64,000 nucleotides of DNA from Flavobacteriaceae bacterium. GTDB taxonomy: Bacteria; Bacteroidota; Bacteroidia; Flavobacteriales; Flavobacteriaceae. The translations under genes were made by a program, and so were the position numbers. The notes under the pieces are model-generated. The model was not told where the DNA came from. It searched no databases and saw nothing but the letters and a program-made list of their open reading frames with translations. The stretch is from NCBI GenBank assembly GCA_013373105.1, contig JABXIJ010000026.1, forward strand, positions 62,001 to 126,000, written 5' to 3'. Below are positions 29,351-39,317 of this stretch, one piece after another; position 1 is the stretch's first letter, and the number at the start of each line of letters is the position of its first letter.

Positions 29351-29620
29351 TTACCAGCTAGCTTTTTTAACACCTGGTATTAAACCTTGATTTGCCATTT
29401 CACGGAAAGTTACACGTGAAATTCCAAATTGACGCATATACCCTTTTGGACGACCTGTTAATTTACATCTGTTGTGCATTCTAACTGGTGATGCGTTTTT
29501 TGGTAACTTTTGTAATGCTTCGTAATCTCCAGCTTCTTTTAAAGCTTTTCTTTTCTCTGCATATTTAGCTACTGTTTTTGCTCTTTTGCGCTCACGCGCT
29601 TTCATTGATTCTTTAGCCAT
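29351..29620 (-). CDS. rpsN: 30S ribosomal protein S14
   Basis: An 89-residue uS14 of the long zinc-free type: [20 protein letters not shown] at the start and [19 protein letters not shown] later, with a single Cys instead of two CxxC pairs. The end is [22 protein letters not shown]. It is the last gene before the 161-bp promoter-containing gap. Confidence 0.98.
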   Translation of the reverse strand: MAKESMKARERKRAKTVAKYAEKRKALKEAGDYEALQKLPKNASPVRMHNRCKLTGRPKGYMRQFGISRVTFREMANQGLIPGVKKASW

Positions 29621-29623
29621 CTA

Positions 29624-30175
29624 TTAATTCTTTTTGAATGGTAAACCTAATTCAGCTAATAACGATTTTGCTTCTTTGTCTGTTTCTGCAGACGTAACAA
29701 AAGTTATATCCATACCATTTATCTTCTTAACTTGATCTATGTTAATTTCTGGATAAATGATTTGTTCTTTAATACCTAAGTTATAGTTTCCTCTACCATC
29801 AAATCCGTTAGATTTTATTCCGTTAAAATCTCTTACACGTGGTAAAGATGCTGTAACTAATCTATCTAAAAACTCATACATTTTATCTCCTCGTAAAGTA
29901 ACTTTTACACCAATTGGCATTCCTTTACGTAATTTAAAAGATGCAACGTCTTTTTTAGACATTGTAGCAATAGCTTTTTGACCAGTTATTTTTGTCAATT
30001 CTTCTATTGCATAATCAATAAGTTTTTTGTCTGCAATTGCAGCACCAACACCTTTAGAAACAACAATTTTTTCTAATTTAGGCACTTGCATTACATTCTT
30101 ATAACTAAATTCTTCAGTAAGAGCACTAACTACTCTTTCCTTATATTCTGCTTTTAATCTTGGTACGTAACTCAT
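29624..30175 (-). CDS. rplE: 50S ribosomal protein L5
   Basis: A 183-residue uL5 that binds 5S rRNA. It shows [41 protein letters not shown] core ([23 protein letters not shown]) and [15 protein letters not shown]. It lies 8 bp after rplX and 3 bp before rpsN. Confidence 0.98.
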   Translation of the reverse strand: MSYVPRLKAEYKERVVSALTEEFSYKNVMQVPKLEKIVVSKGVGAAIADKKLIDYAIEELTKITGQKAIATMSKKDVASFKLRKGMPIGVKVTLRGDKMYEFLDRLVTASLPRVRDFNGIKSNGFDGRGNYNLGIKEQIIYPEINIDQVKKINGMDITFVTSAETDKEAKSLLAELGLPFKKN

Positions 30176-30183
30176 GATTACTC

Positions 30184-30486
30184 TTATTTTTTAGTTTTTT
30201 TAGAGATTCTTGTTTTAGTATCTCCATCAACTTTATATCCAACTCTAACTGCAGTACCATCTTCTACTAACATAACATTAGAAATGTGTAATGAAGCTTC
30301 TTTTTTTACAATACCACCTTGAGGATTTTGAGCACTTGGTTTGTTATGCTTAGAAACTAAGTTAACACCTTCTACTAAAACTCTATCCTTATCTTTAATG
30401 ATTTGTAAAACTTTACCTTCAGAACCTTTATGGTCTCCAGCAATAACCTTTACAGTATCTCCTGATTTTATTTTAAACTTCTTCAT
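30184..30486 (-). CDS. rplX: 50S ribosomal protein L24
   Basis: A 100-residue uL24, an early assembly starter. The KOW motif is [20 protein letters not shown], followed by [16 protein letters not shown] and the [18 protein letters not shown] stretch. It lies 12 bp after rplN. Confidence 0.98.
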   Translation of the reverse strand: MKKFKIKSGDTVKVIAGDHKGSEGKVLQIIKDKDRVLVEGVNLVSKHNKPSAQNPQGGIVKKEASLHISNVMLVEDGTAVRVGYKVDGDTKTRISKKTKK

Positions 30487-30498
30487 CTTTACTTCTTA

Positions 30499-30867
30499 TT
30501 AAAGCACTTCAGGCGCTAATGATACTATTTTCATAAATTGTTTCTCACGAAGTTCACGAGCAACAGGTCCAAAAACACGAGTTCCTCTCATTTCCTCAGC
30601 AGGATTTAAAAGAACACAAGCGTTATCATCGAATCTAATGTAAGATCCGTCTTTACGTCTAACTTCTTTTTTAGTTCTTACAACAACTGCTCTAGATACT
30701 TGACCTTTTTTTACAGTTCCGTTAGGAGTTGCAGTTTTAACAGTTACAACAATTTTGTCTCCAATACTTGCATAACGTTTTTTTGTACCTCCTAAAACTC
30801 TAATTACTAAAACTTCTTTAGCTCCAGTATTATCTGCTACCTTTAATCTTGATTCTGTCTGTAACAT
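30499..30867 (-). CDS. rplN: 50S ribosomal protein L14
   Basis: A 122-residue uL14 with the signature [39 protein letters not shown] and the C-terminal [12 protein letters not shown]. It lies 2 bp after rpsQ. Confidence 0.98.
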   Translation of the reverse strand: MLQTESRLKVADNTGAKEVLVIRVLGGTKKRYASIGDKIVVTVKTATPNGTVKKGQVSRAVVVRTKKEVRRKDGSYIRFDDNACVLLNPAEEMRGTRVFGPVARELREKQFMKIVSLAPEVL

Positions 30868-30869
30868 AA

Positions 30870-31127
30870 TTATTTAGCTCTTTCTAGGATTTCTACTAAT
30901 CTCCAACGTTTAGATTTACTCATAGGTCTTGTTTCCATGATTCTAACTGTATCTCCTTCGTTGCAATCATTCTTTTCGTCGTGTGCAACGTACTTTTTCG
31001 TTTTTAAAACGAATTTTCCGTACATTGGGTGCTTAACTCTTTTCGTTTCAGAAACAACAATAGATTTTTCCATTTTGTTACTTGAAACTACACCAATTCT
31101 CTCTTTTCTAAGATTTCTTTTTTCCAT
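30870..31127 (-). CDS. rpsQ: 30S ribosomal protein S17
   Basis: An 85-residue uS17 OB-fold protein: [39 protein letters not shown] and [19 protein letters not shown]. It is in normal order between rpmC and rplN. Confidence 0.98.
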   Translation of the reverse strand: MEKRNLRKERIGVVSSNKMEKSIVVSETKRVKHPMYGKFVLKTKKYVAHDEKNDCNEGDTVRIMETRPMSKSKRWRLVEILERAK

Positions 31128-31146
31128 CTTTAAAATGACTATAGAA

Positions 31147-31338
31147 TTATTGTAATTCTCTTTTTGTTAATTCTGTTGCAACTCTTGCTACAGTTCTTCT
31201 TAAGCTTCTCAGTTGCAATGGGTTCTCTAATGGAGTAATTGCATGAGCCATCTTAAGATCAGTATAACTTTTCTGTAAAGTTTCGAACTTTTCAGATAAA
31301 TCAGCTGTTGATAATTCTTTAATTTCAGATTGTTTCAT
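31147..31338 (-). CDS. rpmC: 50S ribosomal protein L29
   Basis: A 63-residue two-helix uL29 near the exit tunnel: [19 protein letters not shown] and the conserved [19 protein letters not shown]. It lies between rplP and rpsQ. Confidence 0.97.
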   Translation of the reverse strand: MKQSEIKELSTADLSEKFETLQKSYTDLKMAHAITPLENPLQLRSLRRTVARVATELTKRELQ

Positions 31339-31351
31339 AATGCTCTATAAA

Positions 31352-31783
31352 TTATGCTTTGAAATCGAAATCTCTAGCAATTACAAATTTTGTTTTAACC
31401 GGTAACTTTTGTGCTGCTAAACGTAATGCTTCTTTTGCTATATCCATTGGTACTCCACCAACTTCAAACAAAATTCTACCTGGTTTTACAACAGCTACAA
31501 AATGATCTGGTGCACCTTTACCTTTACCCATACGTACTTCTAAAGGCTTTTTAGTAATAGGCTTATCTGGAAATATTTTAATCCATAACTGGCCTTCTCT
31601 TTTCATATAACGAGTTGCAGCAATACGTGCAGCTTCTATTTGACGAGAAGTTAAAAGGTTCTGGTCTAAAGATTTTATACCAAACATTCCGTTAGAAAGC
31701 TGGTTTCCTCTTTGAGAGTTACCAGACATATTTCCTTTACCTTTCTGTACCTTACGATATTTTACTCTTTTTGGTTGTAACAT
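31352..31783 (-). CDS. rplP: 50S ribosomal protein L16
   Basis: A 143-residue uL16 beside the A-site tRNA. It starts [19 protein letters not shown] and contains [39 protein letters not shown] and the [12 protein letters not shown] end. It lies 20 bp after rpsC. Confidence 0.98.
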   Translation of the reverse strand: MLQPKRVKYRKVQKGKGNMSGNSQRGNQLSNGMFGIKSLDQNLLTSRQIEAARIAATRYMKREGQLWIKIFPDKPITKKPLEVRMGKGKGAPDHFVAVVKPGRILFEVGGVPMDIAKEALRLAAQKLPVKTKFVIARDFDFKA

Positions 31784-31803
31784 CTTAAGTCTCTAATTTT
31801 AAA

Positions 31804-32517
31804 TTATTTTCTTCTACGAGGTTGACGTTTTCTATCACCACCTTTAGTACCTTGCTTTTTAGATAAGCCAACTAAAGGAGATAATTCTCTCTTACCATAC
31901 ACCTCACCTTTCATAATCCAAACTTTTACACCTAATCTACCATAAGTAGTATGTGCTTCTTCTAAAGCGTAATCAATATCTGCTCTAAAAGTAGATAAAG
32001 GAATTCTACCTTCTTTGTAATGTTCAGACCTTGCCATTTCTGCTCCATTTAAACGACCTGAAATTTGTACCTTAATACCTTCAGCATTCATTCTCATTGT
32101 AGCAGTTATTGCCATCTTAATAGCTCTCTTATAAGAAATTCTATTTTCGATTTGACGTGCTATACTAGAAGCAACTAATCTTGCATCTAATTCTGGACGT
32201 TTAATTTCAAAAATGTTAATTTGAACTTCTTTACCTGTAATTTTTTTAAGCTCTTCTTTTAATTTATCAACTTCTTGACCACCTTTACCAATAATGATTC
32301 CTGGACGTGAAGTAGTAATTGTTACTGTAATTAACTTTAAAGTACGCTCTATAATTACTCTAGACACACTTGCTTTAGATAAACGAGCGTGAATATATTT
32401 TCTAATTTTATCGTCTTCTGCAATTTTATCTCCGTAATCATTGCCACCATACCAGTTAGATTCCCAACCTCTTATGATTCCTAAACGATTTCCTATTGGA
32501 TTAGTTTTTTGTCCCAT
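31804..32517 (-). CDS. rpsC: 30S ribosomal protein S3
   Basis: A 237-residue uS3 at the mRNA entry. It starts [18 protein letters not shown], has a KH domain with [20 protein letters not shown], and ends with the S3 C-terminal domain ([30 protein letters not shown]) and a basic tail. Confidence 0.98.
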   Translation of the reverse strand: MGQKTNPIGNRLGIIRGWESNWYGGNDYGDKIAEDDKIRKYIHARLSKASVSRVIIERTLKLITVTITTSRPGIIIGKGGQEVDKLKEELKKITGKEVQINIFEIKRPELDARLVASSIARQIENRISYKRAIKMAITATMRMNAEGIKVQISGRLNGAEMARSEHYKEGRIPLSTFRADIDYALEEAHTTYGRLGVKVWIMKGEVYGKRELSPLVGLSKKQGTKGGDRKRQPRRRK

Positions 32518-32529
32518 TTCTTACTTTGA

Positions 32530-32934
32530 TTAATTGCTTAAATTTTTACTACCTAACTCAACTGTTACGTGATTAGAACGCTTACGAATTCTGTGTGCAC
32601 GACCTTGTGGAGCTGGTCTTAATCTTTTTAACATTCCTGCGCTATCAACACAAATTGATTTTACAAATAAACCTGCATCTTCAATAGAAGCATCTTCATT
32701 TTTAGCTTGCCAGTTAGCAATTGCAGATAATAATAACTTTTCTAAATTTATTGATGCCTCTTTAGGACTAAATCTTAAAATTTGTAAAGCTTTTTCTACT
32801 TCTACACCTCTAATTTGATCTGCTACTAAGCGCATTTTTCTTGGTGACGTAGGACAGTTAGTAAGCTTTGCAAAAGCTTTTTGCTTTTTAGCTTCTTTTA
32901 ACTGTTGTGCCATGTTGTGTTTACGACTTCCCAT
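32530..32934 (-). CDS. rplV: 50S ribosomal protein L22
   Basis: A 134-residue uL22 lining the exit tunnel. It has [20 protein letters not shown] and the tunnel hairpin region [20 protein letters not shown]. The first ~20 residues are a basic extension; the Met at 32934 is the only upstream start. Confidence 0.97.
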   Translation of the reverse strand: MGSRKHNMAQQLKEAKKQKAFAKLTNCPTSPRKMRLVADQIRGVEVEKALQILRFSPKEASINLEKLLLSAIANWQAKNEDASIEDAGLFVKSICVDSAGMLKRLRPAPQGRAHRIRKRSNHVTVELGSKNLSN

Positions 32935-32943
32935 AATATCCTA

Positions 32944-33222
32944 CTATTTTTTTCCTTTATTTTTAGCACCAGCATGCCCTCTAAAAGAACGTGTTGGTGA
33001 AAATTCACCTAATTTGTGACCTACCATGTTTTCTGTAACATATACTGGCACAAACTGACGTCCATTATGAACTGCAATAGTTTGTCCAACAAAATCAGGA
33101 GTAATCATACTTGCTCTAGACCAAGTTTTAATTACTGATTTGTTACCAGACTCTACATTTGCCAATACCTTTTTCTCTAACTTATAGTGAACGTAAGGTC
33201 CTTTTTTTAATGATCTTGCCAT
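32944..33222 (-). CDS. rpsS: 30S ribosomal protein S19
   Basis: A 92-residue uS19 of the head: [35 protein letters not shown], and [19 protein letters not shown]. It lies 5 bp after rplB. Confidence 0.98.
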   Translation of the reverse strand: MARSLKKGPYVHYKLEKKVLANVESGNKSVIKTWSRASMITPDFVGQTIAVHNGRQFVPVYVTENMVGHKLGEFSPTRSFRGHAGAKNKGKK

Positions 33223-33227
33223 AATAA

Positions 33228-34052
33228 TTATTTCTTTCTACGTTCTATAATGTATTTATTACTTGCTTTAGTTTTAGACCTAGTCTTGTAACCTTTTGCT
33301 GGAATACCATTTCTAGATCTTGGATGACCTCCTGAAGAACGTCCTTCACCACCTCCCATTGGGTGATCAACTGGGTTCATTCTTACTGCATTAGTTCTTG
33401 GTCTTCTACCTAACCATCTGCTTCTACCTGCTTTACCAGAAACTAATAATTGGTGATCTGAATTAGATACTACACCAATAGTAGCCATACAAGTTAACAA
33501 CACTAATCTTGTTTCACCTGAAGGTAATTTTACAGTTGCATATTTATCTTCTCTTGCCATTAATTGAGCAAAAGATCCAGCAGAGCGCGCCATAACCGCA
33601 CCTTGTCCTGGATGTAATTCAATACATGAAATAGTGGTTCCTAAAGGAATTTCACTTAAAGGCATTGCATTTCCAATTTCAGGAGCAACTCCTGAACCTG
33701 AAACAACAGTTTGACCAACCTGTAAACCATTTTGAGCAATAATGTAACGCTTTTCACCATCAGCATAATTTACTAATGCAATAAAAGCAGTACGATTTGG
33801 ATCATACTCAATTGTTTTTACAACGGCTGGAACACCGTTTTTATCTCTTTTAAAATCGATTAAACGATACTTTTTCTTATGACCTCCACCTATATTACGT
33901 GTAGTCATTCTACCTTGATTGTTACGACCTCCAGATCTTTTTTGCGGAACAAGTAAACTTTTTTCCGGCTTATCAGTAGTAATGGTGTCGAACCCATTTA
34001 CAACTCTAAAACGCTGACCTGGTGTTATTGGTTTTAATTTTCTAACTGACAT
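33228..34052 (-). CDS. rplB: 50S ribosomal protein L2
   Basis: A 274-residue uL2 needed for subunit joining and peptidyl transferase. It has [40 protein letters not shown] and the conserved [20 protein letters not shown] with the essential His. Length is standard. Confidence 0.98.
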   Translation of the reverse strand: MSVRKLKPITPGQRFRVVNGFDTITTDKPEKSLLVPQKRSGGRNNQGRMTTRNIGGGHKKKYRLIDFKRDKNGVPAVVKTIEYDPNRTAFIALVNYADGEKRYIIAQNGLQVGQTVVSGSGVAPEIGNAMPLSEIPLGTTISCIELHPGQGAVMARSAGSFAQLMAREDKYATVKLPSGETRLVLLTCMATIGVVSNSDHQLLVSGKAGRSRWLGRRPRTNAVRMNPVDHPMGGGEGRSSGGHPRSRNGIPAKGYKTRSKTKASNKYIIERRKK

Positions 34053-34063
34053 CCTGTCTTTTC

Positions 34064-34354
34064 TTAAAGATTGTTATAAAAATCAATACTTTCTCCTTCT
34101 GCTAATTGAACGATAGCTTTTTTGTATCCGCTTTTAATACCAGACACTAAACCTTTTTTAGTATACTTAGTACTTCTTTTTATTGGATAGTTCATAGTCT
34201 TAACGCTCGATATAGAAACTCCGTAAGCTGCTTCTACAGCATCTTTAATTTCTACTTTATTAGCATTTTTATCTACTACAAAAGTGTAACGATTGAATAA
34301 TTCGCTATCACTAGTAGCTTTTTCTGTAATAATAGGTTTTATTAAAATGCTCAT
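34064..34354 (-). CDS. rplW: 50S ribosomal protein L23
   Basis: A 96-residue uL23 at the tunnel exit, the docking site for trigger factor and SRP. It shows [34 protein letters not shown] and [18 protein letters not shown]. It lies 3 bp after rplD. Confidence 0.98.
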   Translation of the reverse strand: MSILIKPIITEKATSDSELFNRYTFVVDKNANKVEIKDAVEAAYGVSISSVKTMNYPIKRSTKYTKKGLVSGIKSGYKKAIVQLAEGESIDFYNNL

Positions 34355-34357
34355 ACC

Positions 34358-34987
34358 CTATTTACTTAAATTCGAATTAATACCTTCTAAAGAACCTTCA
34401 GTAATTATTACTTTATTAGCGTTTAATACACCATAAGTATTAATTTCTGAAGCTTTTACAACTTTAGAGTTTTTTAAATTACGAGATGATAAATACACAT
34501 TTGTATTTTCACTTTCTAACACAAATAATGATTTCTTTGTATCTACTTCTAATGCTTTTAATACATCTACGAAGTTTTTTGTTTTTGGAGATTCAAAATT
34601 GAAATCTTCAATTACAACAACATTTTTATCATTTGCTTGAATACTTAAAGCTGACTTTCTAGCTAAACGCTTTAAGTTCTTATTTAACTTAAAAGAATAG
34701 TTTCTTGGTCTTGGTCCAAACATACGTCCTCCACCTCTAAAAACACCAGATTTAATAGATCCTGCTCTAGCAGTACCAGTACCTTTTTGTTTTTTTATCT
34801 TTCTAGTTGAACCAGTAATCTCACTTCTTTCTTTAGATTTGTGAGTTCCTTGACGTTGATTTGCTAAATATTGCTTTACATCTAAATAAATAGCATGGTC
34901 ATTAGGCTCTATACCAAATACATCTTTAGAAAGCTCAACCTTTCTTCCTGTATCTTTTCCTGTTATATCTAAAACTGCTACTTTCAT
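34358..34987 (-). CDS. rplD: 50S ribosomal protein L4
   Basis: A 209-residue uL4. The tunnel loop contains [36 protein letters not shown] and [20 protein letters not shown]. In E. coli L4 also represses the S10 operon through its leader, by attenuation and translation control. Its gene shares one base with rplC, and both lie behind the attenuator-like leader at 35605-35750. Confidence 0.98.
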   Translation of the reverse strand: MKVAVLDITGKDTGRKVELSKDVFGIEPNDHAIYLDVKQYLANQRQGTHKSKERSEITGSTRKIKKQKGTGTARAGSIKSGVFRGGGRMFGPRPRNYSFKLNKNLKRLARKSALSIQANDKNVVVIEDFNFESPKTKNFVDVLKALEVDTKKSLFVLESENTNVYLSSRNLKNSKVVKASEINTYGVLNANKVIITEGSLEGINSNLSK

Positions 34988-35604
34988 TATTTCTGAATAG
35001 TTACATAAGCGTTTTTGTGTCCAGGAACAGCTCCTTTAACAACAAGTAAGTTCTTTTCAGCAACTACTTTTAACACTCTTAAGTTTTGAACTTTCACTTT
35101 ATCTCCACCCATTCTTCCTGCCATACGCATTCCTTTGAATACTCTTGCAGGGTAAGATGCAGCACCAATTGAACCAGGAGCTCTTAAACGGTTATGCTGA
35201 CCGTGAGTAGCTTGACCTACACCACCAAAACCATGTCGTTTAACAACACCTTGAAAACCTTTACCTTTAGATACACCAGATACATCAACGAATTCGCCTT
35301 CTTCAAAGTGTTCTACAGTAATAGAATCTCCTAGTTTATACTCATTTTCAAATCCTTGGAATTCAACGACTTTCTTTTTGGCAGTTGTACCAGCTTTTTT
35401 AAAGTGGCCATCTAACGCTTTGTTAGAGCTTTTTGCCTTTTTGTCATCGAAACCAAGCTGTAACGCATTGTAGCCGTCAACCTCTTTGGTTCTGACTTGG
35501 GTAACAACGCAAGGACCTGCCTCTATAACAGTACATGGAATATTCTTTCCATTTTCGTCATATAAGCTGGTCATTCCAATTTTTCTTCCTATTAACCCAG
35601 ACAT
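34987..35604 (-). CDS. rplC: 50S ribosomal protein L3
   Basis: A 205-residue uL3, an early assembly protein, and the first gene behind the S10 leader. It starts [19 protein letters not shown] and contains the [20 protein letters not shown] and [17 protein letters not shown] signatures. Its ATG lies about 143 bases from the predicted transcription start. Confidence 0.98.
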   Translation of the reverse strand: MSGLIGRKIGMTSLYDENGKNIPCTVIEAGPCVVTQVRTKEVDGYNALQLGFDDKKAKSSNKALDGHFKKAGTTAKKKVVEFQGFENEYKLGDSITVEHFEEGEFVDVSGVSKGKGFQGVVKRHGFGGVGQATHGQHNRLRAPGSIGAASYPARVFKGMRMAGRMGGDKVKVQNLRVLKVVAEKNLLVVKGAVPGHKNAYVTIQK

Positions 35605-35750
35605 TTTTAATTATTAATTATTAATTTAATTCTTTAAACAGAGTTGGTTTCTAAAAAAAATCAGCGTAAAAACACTTTCTTACACTGAATTTGTTTTTAC
35701 CGTTTTTCCTTTGCGAAACGCTCTGGACATGTTTATCCCAATTTTTTGGG
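35605..35750 (-). promoter_or_regulatory. rplC (S10 operon) leader with terminator/antiterminator stems
   Basis: Reading the minus strand 5' to 3': a hairpin CCCAA-AAAA-TTGGG (35750-35737); a TCC-AGA-GCG-TTT-CGC-AAA-GGA hairpin; GTAAAAACA (35700-35692); then a 9-bp stem TCAGTGTAA / TTACGCTGA (35688-35661, one G-U pair) followed directly by eight U (35660-35653), a typical intrinsic terminator. TGTTTTTAC (35674-35666), in the loop and 3' arm of that terminator, is exactly complementary to the upstream GTAAAAACA, so terminator and antiterminator cannot form together. This is the layout of an attenuator. L4 control is known for the E. coli S10 leader; the ligand here is unknown. Confidence 0.7.
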
Positions 35751-35753
35751 ACT

Positions 35754-35785
35754 GCAAAAGTATAAATAACTTTCGATTTATCAAA
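35754..35785 (-). promoter_or_regulatory. Promoter of the S10 operon
   Basis: On the minus strand TTTTG ends at 35782, followed by exactly 19 bp and TACTTTTG (35762-35755) plus C. This is the full Bacteroidota consensus. Transcription should begin near 35747, right at the CCCAA hairpin. Confidence 0.75.
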
Positions 35786-35804
35786 ATATAAACCGAAAGT
35801 TATT
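35765..35804 (-). terminator. Hairpin after rpsJ, around the S10 promoter
   Basis: An 11-bp stem AATAACTTTCG / CGAAAGTTATT starts 12 bases after the rpsJ stop. It may end the str transcript, though the T run behind it is poor. Its loop contains the -33 box and one arm abuts the -7 box of the rplC promoter. Confidence 0.4.
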
Positions 35805-35815
35805 CAAATATTTTG

Positions 35816-36121
35816 TTATACTTTTATTTCAACTTCAACTCCACTTGGTAATTCAAGCTTCATTAAGGCATCAATAGTTTTTGATGATGAACTATAAATG
35901 TCTAATAAACGCTTGTAAGCAGCAAGTTGAAATTGCTCTCTAGATTTTTTGTTTACGTGTGGTGAACGTAATACTGTAAAAATCTTTTTATGTGTTGGTA
36001 ATGGTATTGGGCCATTTACAACAGCTCCAGTACTTTTTACCGTCTTTACAATTTTTTCAGCAGATTTATCTACTAAATTGTAATCGTAAGACTTTAACTT
36101 TATTCTAATTTTTTGACTCAT
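35816..36121 (-). CDS. rpsJ: 30S ribosomal protein S10
   Basis: A 101-residue uS10, also the NusG/NusB partner in antitermination. It starts [20 protein letters not shown] and contains [25 protein letters not shown]. It sits 20 bp after fusA, so it belongs to the str transcript, while the S10 genes behind it have their own promoter. Confidence 0.98.
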   Translation of the reverse strand: MSQKIRIKLKSYDYNLVDKSAEKIVKTVKSTGAVVNGPIPLPTHKKIFTVLRSPHVNKKSREQFQLAAYKRLLDIYSSSSKTIDALMKLELPSGVEVEIKV

Positions 36122-36141
36122 CGTTTTTTATATTTAGTAGA

Positions 36142-38259
36142 TTAACCTTTAGCAGCTGCTATTACTTCTTCTGAAATATTTGATGGAGTTTCTGCATAAT
36201 GAGAAAATTCCATTGTAGATGTTGCTCTACCAGAAGACATAGTTCTTAAAGCTGTTACATAACCAAACATTTCTGATAATGGAACTGTAGCTTTAACAAC
36301 TTTAGAACCAGCTCTGTCTGACATGTCAGAAACTTGACCCCTTCTTCTGTTTAAGTCACCTACGATATCACCCATATTTTCTTCTGGAGTTAATACCTCT
36401 AACTTCATAATAGGCTCCATAATTTTAGCTTGAGCAGCTTTAGCAGCAGCTTTATAACCTAATTTAGCAGCTAATTCGAAAGATAACTGATCTGAATCTA
36501 CTGGATGGAAAGAACCATCTTTTAATGTTATTTTCATAGAATCCATTTCATAACCAGCTAAAGGTCCATTCTTCATCGCTTCTCTGAAACCTTTTTCTAC
36601 TGAAGGTACAAATTCTTTAGGTACATTACCTCCTTTAATTTCCGAGACAAATTCTAAACCTTGTTTACCTTCTTCTGCTGGCTCCATAGTAAATACGATA
36701 TCAGCAAATTTACCACGACCACCAGATTGCTTCTTATACACCTCTCTATGATCTGCAGATGCAGTAATAGCTTCTTTATACTCAACTTGAGGTTGACCTT
36801 GATTTACATCAACTTTGAATTCACGCTTTAAACGATCTACAATAATATCTAAGTGTAACTCACCCATTCCTGATATAATTGTCTGACCTGAAGCTTCATC
36901 AGTTCTAACTGTAAATGTTGGATCCTCTTCTGCTAATTTACCTAAAGCCATACCTAATTTATCTACATCAGCTTTTGTTTTAGGCTCAACAGCGATACCA
37001 ATTACTGGATCTGGGAAATTCATAGATTCTAATACAATAGGGTGCTTTTCATCTGAAAGTGTATCTCCAGTTTTAATTGCTTTAAATCCTACAGCTGCAC
37101 CTATATCTCCAGCTTCAATAAAATCAATTGCGTTTTGCTTATTAGCATGCATTTGGTAAATACGAGAAATACGCTCTTTTTTACCTGATGTATTATTTAA
37201 TACGTAAGAACCAGCATCTAATCTACCAGAATAAGATCTAAAGAATGCTAAACGACCTACGAATGGGTCTGTAGCAATTTTAAATGCTAAAGCCGAAAAT
37301 GGTTCTTTTACATCTGGTTTTCTAGAAATCTGCTCACCTGTATTAGGATCTGTTCCTACAATGTTATCTCTATCTAATGGAGAAGGTAAATAACGACATA
37401 CAGCATCTAATAAGAATTGTACACCTTTATTTTTAAAAGAAGAACCACAAATCATTGGAATGATTGCCATATCCATAACAGCAGCTCTTAAAGCAGCATG
37501 AATTTCTTCTTCTGTAATAGAATCTTCATCTTCCATGAACTTTTCTAATAAGTTCTCATCGTATGAAGCTACTTCTTCGATTAATAAAGCTCTATATTCT
37601 CTTGCTTCTGCTTTTAATTCTTCTGGAATATCAATTACGTCAAACGTAGCTCCTTGAGTTTCATCGTGCCAAACAATAGCTCTGTTTTTAACTAAATCAA
37701 CAATTCCTTTAAAATCAGCTTCTTCACCAATTGGTAATACAATTGGAACTGCGTTAGAACCTAACATTTCTTTAACTTGAGTGTTCACGTTTAAGAAATC
37801 TGATCCTTGGCGATCCATTTTGTTAACGAAACCAATTCTTGGTACTTTATAGTTATCAGCTAATCTCCAGTTAGTTTCAGACTGAGGCTCTACACCATCA
37901 ACTGCACTAAATAAGAATACTAAACCATCTAATACACGTAAAGATCTGTTAACCTCTACAGTAAAATCTACGTGGCCTGGAGTATCAATAATATTAAAGT
38001 GATATCCTTCAGTTTCTGGAGTTGGCTTTGCATTTTCTAATGGAAATTGCCATGTACAAGTTGTAGCGGCAGAAGTAATTGTAATACCTCTTTCTTGCTC
38101 TTGCTCCATCCAGTCCATAGTTGCAGCACCATCATGCACCTCACCTATTTTATGAGAAACACCTGTATAATAAAGAATACGTTCTGTTGTTGTTGTTTTA
38201 CCAGCATCAATATGTGCTGCAATACCTATATTTCTTGTAAATCTTAAATCTCTTGCCAT
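36142..38259 (-). CDS. fusA: Elongation factor G
   Basis: The 705-residue translocation GTPase. GTP motifs are [19 protein letters not shown] (G1), RGITI (G2), DTPGHVDFT (G3), NKMD (G4). Domains II-V follow, including the domain IV/V region [17 protein letters not shown] and [17 protein letters not shown]. It lies between rpsG and rpsJ; tuf is not next to it. Confidence 0.98.
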   Translation of the reverse strand: MARDLRFTRNIGIAAHIDAGKTTTTERILYYTGVSHKIGEVHDGAATMDWMEQEQERGITITSAATTCTWQFPLENAKPTPETEGYHFNIIDTPGHVDFTVEVNRSLRVLDGLVFLFSAVDGVEPQSETNWRLADNYKVPRIGFVNKMDRQGSDFLNVNTQVKEMLGSNAVPIVLPIGEEADFKGIVDLVKNRAIVWHDETQGATFDVIDIPEELKAEAREYRALLIEEVASYDENLLEKFMEDEDSITEEEIHAALRAAVMDMAIIPMICGSSFKNKGVQFLLDAVCRYLPSPLDRDNIVGTDPNTGEQISRKPDVKEPFSALAFKIATDPFVGRLAFFRSYSGRLDAGSYVLNNTSGKKERISRIYQMHANKQNAIDFIEAGDIGAAVGFKAIKTGDTLSDEKHPIVLESMNFPDPVIGIAVEPKTKADVDKLGMALGKLAEEDPTFTVRTDEASGQTIISGMGELHLDIIVDRLKREFKVDVNQGQPQVEYKEAITASADHREVYKKQSGGRGKFADIVFTMEPAEEGKQGLEFVSEIKGGNVPKEFVPSVEKGFREAMKNGPLAGYEMDSMKITLKDGSFHPVDSDQLSFELAAKLGYKAAAKAAQAKIMEPIMKLEVLTPEENMGDIVGDLNRRRGQVSDMSDRAGSKVVKATVPLSEMFGYVTALRTMSSGRATSTMEFSHYAETPSNISEEVIAAAKG

Positions 38260-38262
38260 TTC

Positions 38263-38739
38263 TTAAAATCTGAAGTGTGAGAATGCTTTATTAGCTTCTG
38301 CCATTTTATGAGTATCAATTCTTTTCTTAACTGCAGCTCCTTCTTCTTTTGCAGCAGCTAAAATTTCTGCAGCTAAACGTTGAGCCATAGTTTTTTCATT
38401 ACGCTTACGCGCATAAGAAATCATCCATTTAATAGCCATAGATACTTTACGATCTGGTCTAATTTGCATTGGAATCTGGAACGTTGCTCCACCAACTCTT
38501 CTAGAACGCACTTCTACGTGTGGCATTACATTAGATAAACCATCTTTCCAAATTTCTAAAGCTGATTTCTCATCATCAGTCTTTTTTTCTTCTACGATTT
38601 CTAAAGCATCGTAAAATACTTTGAACGCTACAGATTTTTTACCATCCCACATTAAGTTATTCACAAAACGTGTAGCTAATTGATCATTAAACTTTGGATC
38701 TGGTAAAAGCTCCCTTTTTTTCGCTCTTCTTTTTCTCAT
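38263..38739 (-). CDS. rpsG: 30S ribosomal protein S7
   Basis: A 158-residue uS7, the head assembly starter. It starts [19 protein letters not shown] and contains [25 protein letters not shown] core ([14 protein letters not shown]) and [10 protein letters not shown] end. It lies 3 bp before fusA. Confidence 0.98.
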   Translation of the reverse strand: MRKRRAKKRELLPDPKFNDQLATRFVNNLMWDGKKSVAFKVFYDALEIVEEKKTDDEKSALEIWKDGLSNVMPHVEVRSRRVGGATFQIPMQIRPDRKVSMAIKWMISYARKRNEKTMAQRLAAEILAAAKEEGAAVKKRIDTHKMAEANKAFSHFRF

Positions 38740-38766
38740 GTCTTTACATTAAAAAAGTTAATAATT

Positions 38767-39141
38767 TTACTTCTTTGGGCGTTTTGCACCGTACTTAGAT
38801 CTACGTTGAGTTCTTCCCTCAACACCTGCAGTATCTAATGCACCACGTACCACGTGATATTTAACACCTGGTAAATCTTTTACCCTTCCACCTCTAACTA
38901 ATACTATCGAGTGCTCTTGTAAATTGTGTCCTTCACCTGGAATGTATGCGTTTATCTCATTACCGTTAGTTAATCTAACTCTGGCAACTTTACGCATTGC
39001 TGAGTTAGGTTTCTTTGGCGTTGTAGTATAAACACGAGTACAAACTCCACGTCTTTGAGGACATGATGACAAAGCAGCCGATTTACTCTTCTTAGTTATT
39101 TTGGTTCTTCCTTTACGAACTAATTGTTGAATAGTTGGCAT
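38767..39141 (-). CDS. rpsL: 30S ribosomal protein S12
   Basis: A 124-residue uS12 of the decoding centre. It has [10 protein letters not shown], the [19 protein letters not shown] segment, [20 protein letters not shown] with the Lys at the usual streptomycin-sensitivity position, and [19 protein letters not shown]. It is the first gene of the str operon, under a consensus promoter. Confidence 0.98.
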   Translation of the reverse strand: MPTIQQLVRKGRTKITKKSKSAALSSCPQRRGVCTRVYTTTPKKPNSAMRKVARVRLTNGNEINAYIPGEGHNLQEHSIVLVRGGRVKDLPGVKYHVVRGALDTAGVEGRTQRRSKYGAKRPKK

Positions 39142-39180
39142 ACTAAATAATTGTTGTTTTTCGTTTTTATATTAAACATT

Positions 39181-39197
39181 ACCCTTTTTTAAAAGGT
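39181..39197 (-). promoter_or_regulatory. 5'-end hairpin of the str mRNA
   Basis: On the minus strand ACCTTTT-AAA-AAAGGGT forms a 7-bp stem (one G-U pair) right at the expected transcription start. A hairpin at the extreme 5' end may protect the mRNA from decay; that role is inferred. Confidence 0.45.
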
Positions 39198-39199
39198 GT

Positions 39200-39231
39200 G
39201 CAAATGTACAACTAATTTCTAATTATTCAAA
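39200..39231 (-). promoter_or_regulatory. Promoter of the str operon (rpsL)
   Basis: On the minus strand TTTG (39231-39228), a 19-bp spacer and TACATTTG (39208-39201) followed by C. This is a perfect match to the Bacteroidota consensus, about 60 bp before the rpsL ATG. Confidence 0.8.
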
Positions 39232-39290
39232 TATCAGTGAGTTATTTTTTAGTAATGTTTAAACACTTATGATTATTATTGTATTTAAAG

Positions 39291-39298
39291 TACATTTG
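39291..39298 (+). promoter_or_regulatory. -7 box of the BamA/TamA-like gene
   Basis: TACATTTG fits the -7 consensus and lies 19 bp before the TTG start at 39318. A weak TATG sits at the -33 spacing. The mRNA leader would be only about 12 bases. Confidence 0.5.
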
Positions 39299-39317
39299 AA
39301 GCAGAAGAAAAATTGAT

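Noticed and set aside
36142-39141. Expected tuf gene in the str operon
   Set aside because: There is no EF-Tu reading frame here; fusA is followed directly by rpsJ. This order is usual for many Bacteroidota, so it is not a finding in itself.
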